The notes under the pieces are model-generated. The model ran no database searches. It was not told where the DNA came from and was given only the letters and a program-made list of their open reading frames with translations. From NCBI GenBank assembly GCA_026936335.1, contig JAPMXV010000004.1:1-64000 (forward strand): 64,000 nucleotides of DNA, written 5' to 3'. Of this stretch, positions 1-9,292 are shown piece after piece. This DNA is from Mantamonas sphyraenae (Eukaryota; CRuMs; Mantamonadidae). Position numbers and translations under genes: made by a program. Each line of letters begins with the position of its first letter. Positions within the stretch are counted from its first letter, which is position 1.

Positions 1-238
1 CCTAACCCTAACCCTAACCCTAACCCTAACCCTAACCCTAACCCTAACCCTAACCCTAACCCTAACCCTAACCCTAACCCTAACCCTAACCCTAACCCTA
101 ACCCTAACCCTAACCCTAACCCTAACCCTAACCCTAACCCTAACCCTAACCCTAACCCTAACCCTAACCCTAATCCTAACTCTAACCCTACCCTAACCCT
201 AACCCTAACCCTAACCCTAACCCTAACCCTAACCCTAA
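1..238. repeat. Telomeric repeat array (CCCTAA)n
   Basis: Tandem CCCTAA hexamers run from base 1 to about 238, the C-rich strand of a TTAGGG-type telomere. In this orientation the G-rich strand runs 5' to 3' towards base 1, so the array marks a true left chromosome end rather than an internal tract. The units are perfect except for a short degenerate block at about 168-195, where TCCTAA, CTCTAA and a truncated CCCTA unit occur. The array stops abruptly at 238 in unique sequence. Confidence 0.97.
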
Positions 239-877
239 ATTTGGTGATGTATTATTGGTGGTATGATGAGTCCGGTCTATGTCAGGTGAGTTGTGATTGT
301 GATTGCTGGCGGGTGGCTGAGTTGGGTGGTGACATGGGGCAATGGGCAGTGGGTGGGAGTGGTAATGTCGCTGGGGAGTGTCCGTCGTCATGCAACGCCG
401 CGCAGTCATCACTGCCCGTCCGCCTTCAACCAAAGTTTCACCAACACCCACAACAGCATCCACCAGTCCAACACAATCCACATACACTTCAGCACCACCG
501 CTACCACCATGGACAAAGACTACTCAAGCACTCCGAAGCAACAACACACACCCAACACCTACCCAGCGTGCGTTCTGCCTTCCACTCCGTTTTCTGGCTG
601 CCCGCTTCTCCCGCTTCCATGCCTCCTCCATGCCTCCGTCGCTTCTCTGCACTCCTCCCCTGCATCTCCATTTCCCCGTCACCACCGCCGCTGCCTTCTC
701 CGCTCTTCTCCGATCCCCTCTCCCCTGTCACTGCCCTCCCCGTTGCCAGTTTCTCCGTCTGCCAATCTCCTCCGTTTTTCCCTCTTTGCTCGTTCCAGCT
801 TCCCTTCACCCCTGCTCCTGCCGTGACGGCGTCCATTCCGCCTTCCGCTCACCGTTACCACACCGCCCTGCCCCTCC
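239..877. other. Subtelomeric spacer, no gene seen
   Basis: About 640 bp between the telomere array and the first supported start codon. Frames that stay open here are proline-, serine- and histidine-rich with no family resemblance, as expected for a C-rich tract without coding function. It probably holds the promoter and 5' UTR of the gene starting at 878. I saw no subtelomeric satellite, transposon remnant or RNA gene. Confidence 0.5.
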
Positions 878-3800
878 ATGTCTCCTCACAGCTACGGGTA
901 CATGGTCCCTCCCATGGCTGCCCAGCCGTTGCCGAACATGCTGCCCGCCTCTGGCGTACAAAACCCGTACCAGCACCCACAACCACCCATCATCTGGGTG
1001 CCTGTCAACACCCATTCCCAGCAGCACCACGCATATGCTCATCAGGGTCACCCATACTACGCCTACCCTCCTCCGCCGCCTCCTCAGCCGCGACAAACCG
1101 CCCAGATGCACTTCGCTCAGCCTCCGTCGTACCCTCCGCCTGCTCAACCCACCACAAACCACAACCGCGTCCCCAAACGCATCAGCCCTGCCTTTGTCGG
1201 CATCACACGGACCACATCCACCACCATATCGTCGTCCTCCTCCCACCAGGCCACACGGCAGACTGGAGACAGCGGCGACGACGACGCAGACCAGGACACA
1301 CACACACATGACACCGGCGACGTGGAGGACCTGATGTTCCTGAACTTTGGCCATCGTGAACCACTGTCAATCTCCAGCAACACAAAGTGGACGACCAGCT
1401 CATGGATGGAGGCGTACGAAGAAGACGGCGAGGCAAATGACGGACCCCAGCAGCACGTGGACGACGAGTTGGACACTCAGGGCGCACTCAGCTTCGCAGA
1501 CACTGGTGATGCCATGGATGAGGAGGACATGCCGCAAGACGACAGCGACGACGACGCAGACGACATGGAACAGGAGGACAGGTACGAATGGCAGCCGAGA
1601 CGCACAAGCAGAGGCCGCAGACGGCGTCGTAGAAACCACACCAGCCGTACTGATCCACAAGCGATGAAAGGCAGCGGACAGAGCAGGCTCAGGGTCACGG
1701 CTGGCAGTGGCACAGAAACAGGGACGTCGAGCACACGGGCAAGGAGGGCCAAGAACGGAGACAACGGCGCACGGAAGAACGCGTGCGATGACAAGACGAA
1801 CAAGTTGCCAGATGGTGTTGTGCGCAAAGCGTGGAGAGTGGGACCCAGTGACGACCGCAGCCACAGCAACAAGAAGGAGCACACGGCACTGCTGAACCAC
1901 ATGCACACCCTGGCCTCCGAGCATCCCATCGACAGTATCCCAGACCTCATGACCCTGCATGCGCGTGTTGTCGTCTGCCATGGCACCATGAGTACGCTCG
2001 TCCGACAGATTCTGCTCGCTCTGGGCAACATTCCCCTCTCCCAGGGCGACATGGCCTTCTGCCTCACCCTTCTCGGCCGCGAGATGGACCAGCGCGCATG
2101 CAGTGCTGCCATCATTAGCGCTGGTCTGGCCATGGGTGTGACAAAGGCTGGCTTGAAGGTATGCTGGCTGGAGGAGCCACACGACCACGGCGACCCCAAC
2201 TACGCCCTCCTTCACCTGCTCATGACGGAGATGGACACCCTTGGCAACAGGCCCCATCCCACCACCTGGAAGGAGCACGAGCAGACCCAGCTGTGGCTGC
2301 AGGAAGCACGACGCCCTGCTGACAACGACAGCGACCCACACTGGACGCAATGCGACTACGACCACCACCTCACCACCGACAAAGTGGAGACTTGGCATCC
2401 TGAGTCAGTGCGCAGTGGCTGGAACAACGGTCCCAGCGACGAGCGTGGCAGCTGCACGGCGCGGGAGTTCCAGACGCTGCTGGCACACATGAAGGCACGC
2501 GCAGCCAAGCACCCTCGCCATCAGCACACACACGAGCACCAGGCACTGCGTGAGCTGATCAACAACGGTAGCAAGCTGTCTCTGGTGCGACACATCATCC
2601 TGGCGCTGAGCAACGTTGGCGTGCCGCCTGTCGACCTGGCCTTCTTTGTCCGGCTCCTCAGGCCACGCCTCACCTACAAGAAGGTGCAAAATGCCATCAG
2701 CAACACCCTCACTCGCGGCGTCACCGCCCTCTCCCTCAAGATCGCCTGGCTCGACAACCCCAAACCCAGCGACGCCACACTGCACACCCTCCTCCACACC
2801 CTCATCGACCGCATCACACCCCACATCACCACCAGACCCACCACGTTCGACGCCGTCAATGCCCTCGACATCCCCGACCTTGTTCTGCCCGAGTCCACAA
2901 AGGAAGAGATGATGGCCGTGGAGGATGGACTGCCAGATGGCGTCGTGCGCAGTGGGTGGACGTACTGGCGCAAGAGCGAGCGCATGCACAGCAACAAGAA
3001 GGAGCACACGTCACTGCTGAACCACATTCACACTGTGGCCAACGAGCATCCCATCGACGACATCCCTGACCTCATGACACTGCAGGCGCGTGTCGTGGTC
3101 TGCCATGGCACCCTGTTGACGCTGGTCCGACAGATTCAGCTCGCTGTGGGCAACATTCCCCTCTCACAGGGCGACGTGGCCCTCTGCCTCACCCTTCTCG
3201 GCCGCGAGATGGATCAAAAGGCGTGCAGCCTTGCCATCCTCCACGCTGGTTTGGCCGTGGGTGTGACAAAGGCTGGGTTGAAGGTGTGCTGGCTGGAGGA
3301 GCCACACGACCACGGCGACCCCAACTACGCCCTCCTCCACCTGCTCATGACAGAGATGGACACCCTTGGCAACAGGCCCCATCCCACCACCTGGAAGGAG
3401 CACAAGCAGACCCAGCTGTGGCTGCAGAAAGCACGACGCCCTGCCGACAACGACAGCGACCCACACTGGACTCAATGCGACTACGACCACCACCTCCCCA
3501 CCACCACCACGGTGAATCAGTGGCATCCTGAGTCTGTGTGCAGTGGCTGGAGCAAAGCCTCTCCCAGCGACGAGCGTGGCAGCTGCACGGCGCGGGAGTT
3601 TCAGTCGCTGCTGGCACACATGGAGGCACGCGCAGCCAAGCACCTTCGCCATCAGCACACACACGAGCTCCATGCACTGCGTGAGCTGATTAACAACGGC
3701 AGCCTGAAGTCCCTGGTGCGACACATCATCCTGGCGCTGGGCAACGTTGGCGTGCCGCCTGTCGACCTGGCCTTCTTTGTGCGCCTCCTCAGACCACAAC

Positions 3801-4081
3801 TCACTTTCCAGCAGGTACAACCTGCGATCAGCAACACCCTTAACCGCGGCGTTACCTCCCTCTCCCTCAAGATCGCCTGGCTCGACAAACCCAAACCCAG
3901 CGACGCCACACTGCACACCCTCCTCCACACCCTCATCGACCGCATCACACCCCACATCACCACCCGCCCCACCACCACCGCGCTCGTCAACGCCTACCCC
4001 ATCCCCTCCTTCACCCTGCCCAAGCGCAAAGCCCCTTCCTCCTCCTCCTCCTCCTCCTCCAAACGCCAACGCCTCGAATGA
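878..4081 (+). CDS. Lineage-specific protein with A-B-A-B tandem modules
   Basis: A 1067-residue uninterrupted reading frame from ATG (878). I do not recognise the family. Residues 1-110 are Pro/Gln-rich, 150-240 are acidic and about 240-255 is an Arg cluster (RRTSRGRRRRRR) that could be a nuclear localisation signal. From residue 310 come four modules of about 190 residues, ordered A1-B1-A2-B2. Each opens with a Gly/Ala-Trp motif, contains a helical 'LVRxIxLAxGNxxxxxxDxAxxxxLL' stretch, and has a conserved Trp-Leu near its end. A and B are distant relatives. A1/A2 and B1/B2 are nearly identical at DNA level, with a repeat unit of 1125 bp. The tail is poly-Ser followed by KRQR. No membrane segment or signal peptide is visible. 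The convergent LRR gene ends 29 bp downstream. Coding status is well supported by the conserved repeat frame; function is unknown. Confidence 0.8.
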   Translation: MSPHSYGYMVPPMAAQPLPNMLPASGVQNPYQHPQPPIIWVPVNTHSQQHHAYAHQGHPYYAYPPPPPPQPRQTAQMHFAQPPSYPPPAQPTTNHNRVPKRISPAFVGITRTTSTTISSSSSHQATRQTGDSGDDDADQDTHTHDTGDVEDLMFLNFGHREPLSISSNTKWTTSSWMEAYEEDGEANDGPQQHVDDELDTQGALSFADTGDAMDEEDMPQDDSDDDADDMEQEDRYEWQPRRTSRGRRRRRRNHTSRTDPQAMKGSGQSRLRVTAGSGTETGTSSTRARRAKNGDNGARKNACDDKTNKLPDGVVRKAWRVGPSDDRSHSNKKEHTALLNHMHTLASEHPIDSIPDLMTLHARVVVCHGTMSTLVRQILLALGNIPLSQGDMAFCLTLLGREMDQRACSAAIISAGLAMGVTKAGLKVCWLEEPHDHGDPNYALLHLLMTEMDTLGNRPHPTTWKEHEQTQLWLQEARRPADNDSDPHWTQCDYDHHLTTDKVETWHPESVRSGWNNGPSDERGSCTAREFQTLLAHMKARAAKHPRHQHTHEHQALRELINNGSKLSLVRHIILALSNVGVPPVDLAFFVRLLRPRLTYKKVQNAISNTLTRGVTALSLKIAWLDNPKPSDATLHTLLHTLIDRITPHITTRPTTFDAVNALDIPDLVLPESTKEEMMAVEDGLPDGVVRSGWTYWRKSERMHSNKKEHTSLLNHIHTVANEHPIDDIPDLMTLQARVVVCHGTLLTLVRQIQLAVGNIPLSQGDVALCLTLLGREMDQKACSLAILHAGLAVGVTKAGLKVCWLEEPHDHGDPNYALLHLLMTEMDTLGNRPHPTTWKEHKQTQLWLQKARRPADNDSDPHWTQCDYDHHLPTTTTVNQWHPESVCSGWSKASPSDERGSCTAREFQSLLAHMEARAAKHLRHQHTHELHALRELINNGSLKSLVRHIILALGNVGVPPVDLAFFVRLLRPQLTFQQVQPAISNTLNRGVTSLSLKIAWLDKPKPSDATLHTLLHTLIDRITPHITTRPTTTALVNAYPIPSFTLPKRKAPSSSSSSSSKRQRLE
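1805..4050 (+). repeat. 1125-bp direct tandem duplication inside the first gene
   Basis: The DNA encoding A1-B1 (1805-2929) is repeated as A2-B2 (2930 to about 4050). Some blocks are almost unchanged between copies, for example the part around 2158-2350 versus 3283-3480 that encodes KVCWLEEPHDHGDPNYALL. Other blocks, such as the start of each A module, have diverged. This pattern fits a recent internal duplication or gene conversion acting on part of the unit. Confidence 0.9.
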
Positions 4082-4110
4082 ACCAACCTTCATTCCCACA
4101 CCCTTTCCAA

Positions 4111-5712
4111 TCACCCTCCCCTCCCCACCCACCCAACCACCCTCTCCATCACCTCATCTGGCAGTGTCACCCACCCTTCCCACCCTCTCTCCTCCACATA
4201 CTCCTCCATCCCTCCACACCCAAACATCACCTCCCTCTCCTTCCCATTCATCACCAACGCCACCTCTATCACCTCATCCACCTGTGCTCCCCACGCAATC
4301 CAATGCCACGCCTTCCTCCACCCTGCCTTCCTCACCATCGCCTCCGTGTCCATCCTCGGCCTCGCGCCCCATGCCCGCAACACCTCAATCACCCTCTCAT
4401 CCCCCTCCCTCACACCCCTCTCCAGCGCAGTCTCCATCCCTCCTTCCCCTGCAAATGTGTCCACTGGCACTCCCCATTCCTTCAACTCTCTCATTTTCTC
4501 CACATCTCCACACTCCACAAACTCTTCATGCTGATTCCTGTTTCTCTCCAACAGTGACTGCAACGCGTCATACCTGACGCCGTGGATGTTCCAGCACGAA
4601 CGATTGCCATTCATCGCCTGCCCCAGTGCTGCTGCGCCTTCTGCCCCGATACTGTTGCTGTTGAGGTTCAGTTTCTGCAAGCTGCTGTTCTCATTCAGTG
4701 CCTGCGCCAATGCTTCTGCTCCATCGTCCCCGATGCTGTTGTGGCTGAGGTACAGAGTCTGCAGGATGCTGTTCCCATTCAGTCCTTGCCCCAGTGCTGC
4801 TGCACCTGCGTCCCCGATGCTGTTGAAGCCAAGGTAAAGTGTCTGCAAGCTGTTGTTCTCATTCAGTGCCTGTCCCAGTGCTGCTGCTCCTTCGTCCTCG
4901 ATGCTGTTGTTTCCGAGGTTCAGACTCTGAAGGCTGCTGTTCTCATTCAGTGCCTGCGCCAATGCTTCTGCTCCATCGTCCCCGATGCTGTTGTGGCTGA
5001 GGTTCAGTGCCTGCAACCTGATGTTCCCATTCAGTCCTTGCCCCAGTGCTGCTGCTCCTTCGTCCTCGATGCTGTTGTTTCCGAGGTTCAGTGTCTGCAA
5101 GCTGCTGTTCTCCCTCAGTAACTGTCCCAGTGCTGCTGCTCCTTCGTCCCCGATCCTGTTGCTACCAAGGTACAGTGTCTGCAAGCTGCTGTTCTGAGCT
5201 AGCGCCTCCCCCAGTGCTGCTGCTCCTTCGTCCCCGATCCTGTTGCTGCCAAGGTACAGTGTCCGCAAGCTGCTGTTCCCACTCAGCGCCTGCGCCAGTG
5301 CTGTTGCTCCTTCTGCCTCAATGCTGTTGTACTCCAGGTCCAGTGTGTGCAAGCTGCTGTTCCCTCCCACTGCCTGTGCCAGCGCTGTTGCTCCTTCTGC
5401 GAGGATGCTGTTGAAACTGAGGTTCAGTGTGTGCAAGTTGCTGTTCCCACTCAGCGCCTGCGCCAGTGCTGTTGCTCCTTCTGCCTCAATGCTGTTGTAC
5501 TCGAGGTCCAGTGTGTGCAAGGTGTTGTTCCCTCTCAGTGCCCGTGCCAGTGCTGTTGCTCCTTCTGCCTCAATGCTGTTGTACTCGAGGTTCAGTGTGT
5601 GCAAGGTGCTGTTCGTCCCCAGTGCCAGCGCAAGTGCTGTTGCCTCGTTGTCTCGTAGATCCTCACCAACAATACACAGCTCCTGTGCTTCGCGTATCAG
5701 CATACCCTCCAT
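4111..5712 (-). CDS. LRR (ribonuclease-inhibitor type) protein with ankyrin-like tail
   Basis: 533 residues from ATG at 5712. Residues 34-369 form twelve consecutive 28-residue leucine-rich repeats of the ribonuclease-inhibitor/NLRC3 type, consensus NSSLQTLYLGxNSIGDEGAA followed by ALGQALNG. A 13th, broken repeat leads into a tail (about 380-533) with two ankyrin-like helical units (VECGDVEKMRELKEWGVPVD; VIEVLRAWGARP). No NACHT ATPase, signal peptide or membrane span is present, so this is probably a cytosolic protein-binding scaffold; the partner is unknown. Repeats 7-9 and 10-12 are near copies of each other. An alternative 5' exon (ATG 5864, donor at about 5775, acceptor just before residue 3) would add about 30 residues in frame. 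It shares its architecture with the gene at 9293-10228. Confidence 0.85.
   Translation of the reverse strand: MEGMLIREAQELCIVGEDLRDNEATALALALGTNSTLHTLNLEYNSIEAEGATALARALRGNNTLHTLDLEYNSIEAEGATALAQALSGNSNLHTLNLSFNSILAEGATALAQAVGGNSSLHTLDLEYNSIEAEGATALAQALSGNSSLRTLYLGSNRIGDEGAAALGEALAQNSSLQTLYLGSNRIGDEGAAALGQLLRENSSLQTLNLGNNSIEDEGAAALGQGLNGNIRLQALNLSHNSIGDDGAEALAQALNENSSLQSLNLGNNSIEDEGAAALGQALNENNSLQTLYLGFNSIGDAGAAALGQGLNGNSILQTLYLSHNSIGDDGAEALAQALNENSSLQKLNLNSNSIGAEGAAALGQAMNGNRSCWNIHGVRYDALQSLLERNRNQHEEFVECGDVEKMRELKEWGVPVDTFAGEGGMETALERGVREGDERVIEVLRAWGARPRMDTEAMVRKAGWRKAWHWIAWGAQVDEVIEVALVMNGKEREVMFGCGGMEEYVEERGWEGWVTLPDEVMERVVGWVGRGG
4600..5615. repeat. 84-bp LRR-coding tandem repeats
   Basis: Twelve 84-bp units, each encoding one 28-residue leucine-rich repeat of the minus-strand gene. 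Units 7-9 resemble units 10-12 as a block of about 252 bp; both contain the SHNSIGDDGAEALAQALNE repeat. This indicates growth by duplication of multi-repeat blocks as well as divergence of single units. Confidence 0.85.
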
Positions 5713-6262
5713 TGTTGTTCTTCATCCTCTTCTTGAGTTGCAAAACGCCACTCCGCATCGCAGTCCCAACCCACCTCTCCCTTTGCCTCCAGTGCACTGC
5801 ACACATGTGCATGGTCCCCGCTTTGCAGCAACGCCACCCAATCATCCACATCTACCAAGCTCATTTCGTCTGCTCTGCTGTTGTGAGCGCGTGCGCACCA
5901 TCTTTGCTCCTCCCTCTCCTTGCCCCCCCTCCCCTCTCCCCTTCCCTCCCAGCCCCTCCTCCCGTGTGTCACTGACCGATGCGCCGTCCTTGCGCATCGC
6001 AAAGTCAGACACTGGACTGCCCGCCCAGCGGTGGCCTGCTGTGGTGCGTCGGGGAGCAGCTTCGCCTCGGCGCCAATCATCCCGCCAGGCAAAAAGCTGG
6101 TTGAACACCAAACACCATTGCCAAAAACAACACACCGACACCCACTCTGTCAACACACATCAACCCACCTTGTCGGTCCATCTTTGTGTTTGTCCCGCCA
6201 GCGACTCGACCGCCGACCGCTACACACACACACTCATTTCCCAATGCCGATTTTCATTCCCG
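5713..6262. other. Intergenic spacer, one of the largest gaps
   Basis: 550 bp between the 3' end of the sulfur transporter (6263) and the start codon of the LRR gene (5712), both on the minus strand. It should hold the LRR gene promoter and leader and the transporter 3' UTR. A short minus-strand frame, 5697-5864 (ATG 5864, begins MSLVDVDDWVALLQSG), has balanced composition and may be an upstream exon of the LRR gene. I see nothing else convincing here. Confidence 0.4.
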
Positions 6263-7864
6263 TCACCACACAAAGTTCGCAGACGGGTACGGCAGAATCC
6301 CCGCAGCCTTCATGGCCAGCGACGTCGCGATGCCCCCACCAAAAATCCCGGCTGCAGCGAGCATTCCCTTCAGCTGCAGCTGCGACGTCCCGCTCAGGCC
6401 GTTCCCGCTCGTGCACCCTCCTGCCAGACGCGCCCCAAACAGAAACAGGAACCCGCCCATGAAATAGGCAATCACGCTGCCAGCATCATACTTCATCGGC
6501 TCCAGCACCGCGTCGGTCATCGACGAGCTCATCCACGACGCCAGCGCTGCCCCGAGCGCCATCCCGCCTTGCTGCATCGCCTTGGGGCTGTACATGAGGC
6601 GCTTGTAGTACGGAATCGAGTGCACGTCCACCTTGGGTGCCAGCTTGTGCACCGTGTGTCCGCTCACTGCCACGTACACCGAGCTTGCGCCCAGCAGACC
6701 CCCGCTCAGCATGATCGTCGGCAGCTGCAGCAGACCCACAAAGATGCCTCCCATGATACCCGAGTACGCAAACTTGTTCATCGTGAACCAGTTGGCCCCG
6801 GTCACGTACTCCTTCACGCTGTCCGCGTTCTCCACATAGTCCACCAGCATGCCGATCTCTGCCCCGCTTGGCGACACAACCTCCGACACTGCTGCCAGTC
6901 CGCCCAGCGCCAAAGCCATCACCACGCCCACCTTCCACATCGACCGTTCATCCTTGACTCCCAGCATCCCGTCCATTGTCAACGGACCCAAGTTCCACGC
7001 GTTGTAGAAGCCAGACGCGTGGATGCGGTCGCTCAGCAGCGAGTACACCGTCACTCCTGCGTAGGCACCTGCAATGATGATCCAAGCGTAGTGCTGTCCG
7101 GCGCCCACCTGCACTGCCATCGTGCCAGGGCACGACCCGCTGATGGCCATGCCAGCGCCAAGCATCAGCGATCCCACTGCCACAGGCACCACGTGGAATT
7201 TCTGTGTATGTGTATGTGTGTGTGTGTGTGTGTGTGTGTTGTCCATCGTGTGTCAGCATCTCTTCCAATCATCTCCACAACCCCCGACATCGACAGCATC
7301 AACGTGGTGCACCCCTGTTTGCTTCAGCAAAGCACAGTATCTCCACACACAACAGCCGATCTCACCGTCCCTGTCCCTGTCCCGTCACCCTCCTCACGCA
7401 TCCTGAGCATCGCGAGCACTCCGGACTGATGTCCGGACAACAATCCGCCCGTTCGCTCTTTCCGCTCCTTCCGTCCTCTCCCCACACCACCACGCTCCCA
7501 CGTGACAACCTACACCTGGGTCGCGCTTGTACTTGCCCATAGCCAGCAGCAGAGCCACACACAGCATGCCCACTGCCGACCCCACCGCGAAAAACTTGAA
7601 CATAGTAAATCCTTCCAGCATAAACGTCATCCGGATGACCCCAGGCAAGTTCACCTTGCTCTTCTCCATCACCAGTCCAAAGAAGATGCCCACCAGCATG
7701 CCGATCGCTCCTCGGTATGCCCAGCTTTGCTGCACCTCGGCCATGCTCGGCTTTTCCTTCTCCCCACCCGCCTGTACTGTGGCTGTGTTCCGTTCCACCT
7801 TGCGCTGTGTTGCTGTATTTGCCATGTCACTCTCTTCTGCCAGCAAGTGTTGCTTTTCGTCCAT
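6263..7864 (-). CDS. YeeE/YedE (TsuA-like) sulfur-compound membrane transporter
   Basis: Two exons, 7514-7864 and 6263-7201, with a 312-nt intron (donor GTAGGT, acceptor CACAG), give 429 residues. The protein is strongly hydrophobic with about nine to ten predicted membrane spans. It carries both signature loops of the YeeE/YedE (DUF395) family: GSCPGTMAVQVGAG near residue 137 and ARLAGGCTSGNGLSG near the C-terminus. The cysteines of these loops are those used in bacterial TsuA to pass thiosulfate across the membrane. Transport of thiosulfate or another small sulfur compound is therefore inferred; substrate and membrane are not shown. The first 45 residues are polar and probably cytosolic. 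The intron and GC content match the neighbours, so any ancestral transfer from bacteria would be old. The intron contains a (TG/CA)n tract at 7205-7240. Confidence 0.85.
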
Positions 7865-8390
7865 CTATGCGTTGGTTACCCCGACGCACGCGAACCTCCT
7901 TCCACTTTTCTCCATTTCGCCCAAACGTCCGGAGACACCTCCCGCCCATCTCCCTCCTCTCCCATCCCATCTCCCTCCTCTCCTCCCCCCACCCTCCCCC
8001 AAACCACACCCTCTCTGCGTAACCCTCGTTTCCTCCAGCCCTTGCCCGCCCCGTGCCCTGGACAGCACCTTGCCTCGTGATCTTCGAATCATCTTCGAAG
8101 CACCGCCTCCGCATGCAACCCCATCCATCCGGTTGCCCTCCAACTCCTGCGACGCAGACATGAACGTTTCAACCGCCATCGCATCAACCACTGCGCTCTT
8201 GTGGTTGCACACCGTCACCGTCCATCCAAACACCACCCGCTGCATCCCCTTCCCGCCCGTCGCCAACCACCTCTGTCTCGTTCACCATCTCCACCCACCA
8301 CCCACGCCATCCCCCCCCTCCCCCCCCCCCCCCCCCCATTCCCCAATTCCCCCGTACCTCCATCGCCGCGCTGGCGCACCCAACGCCACC
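7865..8390. promoter_or_regulatory. Divergent intergenic region, C-rich
   Basis: 525 bp between the divergent starts of the sulfur transporter (7864, minus) and the EAPP homologue (8391, plus). The plus strand is strongly C-rich and includes C8 at 8311-8318 and C18 at 8320-8337, about 55 bp upstream of the EAPP start. Such runs can form G-quadruplex/i-motif structures and are prone to assembly length errors. No reading frame here resembles a known protein. It probably contains both promoters. Confidence 0.4.
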
Positions 8391-9280
8391 ATGTCCTCCT
8401 CCTCCTCCTCCTCCTCCCCCACCCCTCCCTCAACCCCTCCACCACAACCACCACCAATCCCTCCACCCGCTCCACCCGCCTCGACGAATACGACTACCAG
8501 CCCGAAGACTTTTACGACTCGGACGACGACGACCTCCATTTCCACACAGACCGAAACGCCGACGACCTCGACGACGACATCGACGACCAAGCGACCCTCT
8601 ACCAACTCCAACAAGACCTCGAATGGCAAGAAACCGTCCAGCACGAAGAAGCCATGGATCCGCAGGCCCAGGCGGACCAGGAAGACGAACTCGAGCAGCA
8701 AAAGCAACGCTGGCAAATCCTCTCCCAGCTCTACCACGACTCTTCCTCAGACGACGAAGCAGACGACACCCCAACACCCTCCTCCTCCTCCTCCTCCTCC
8801 ATCCCGGCCACGGCCAGCTCACCTTCCACTTCCGTCCCGTTTCTCTCCAACGACGAGCTCCTCTACGATCCGCAACGTGACGACCACGACGACGCATGGG
8901 TGCAGCGCAAGCTCGGCAACCATGACTCCAACGGCGTCGCCCAGTGCCCCGCCTGCTTTGCCGAACTCTCCTTCCTTGTCCAGCGCCACCAGACCTACCC
9001 GACCCAGGTCCGCGCATACAAGGTCACGCCCAACTGCCACATTCTCACAGACAGGATATACATTGTGCGATCCGACAAGCCCACCACTCCCACCTCCGGC
9101 CCTGCCCTCACCATCAACAACGCCTCCGTCCCCGAACAGCTCTACCGCGACGCCTCCCTTGGCCCCACCGACGAGGCCTACCACCCGGTCGACTGTGCAG
9201 AGTGTGACACGCGCGTCGGCATCCTCAGTCTTGATGACGGCGCCTACCGCTTCTTCAACGTCCTCGTTTCGGACGAATGA
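8391..9280 (+). CDS. EAPP: E2F-associated phosphoprotein (EAPP) homologue, with apparent frameshift
   Basis: The C-terminal half matches the EAPP family. It has the NDELLYDP..DD..DAWV motif, then a CPAC pair followed by a QRHxxYxTQxRAxxV stretch, then YHPVDCAECDTRVG and the terminal FFNVLVSDE. The paired CxxC motifs suggest a zinc-bound fold. In animals EAPP is nuclear, binds E2F-type factors and affects transcription. The best start is ATG 8391 (context GCCACCATG, followed by a Ser run). It lies in a different frame from the body, which opens by LDEYDYQPEDF (about 8480). One extra base in the TCC/C-rich tract at 8395-8420 would give a continuous 296-residue protein. No in-frame ATG exists upstream of the conserved part, and no GT donor is available there for a small intron. 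A missing base in the assembly is the simplest reading. Confidence 0.75.
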
Positions 9281-9292
9281 ACAGCTTTCCAG

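Noticed and set aside
188-487. Open frame on the minus strand ending in a Gly-Leu repeat
   Set aside because: It is the telomere repeat read as codons; no gene features beyond that.
5243-7429. 728-codon open frame on the plus strand across the LRR gene and transporter
   Set aside because: It is antisense to two well-supported genes and has a low-complexity Cys/Ser/Pro composition created by their repeats and codon bias.
8081-8106. TTCGAATC-like sequence resembling a tRNA T-loop
   Set aside because: No matching acceptor, D or anticodon stems were found around it.
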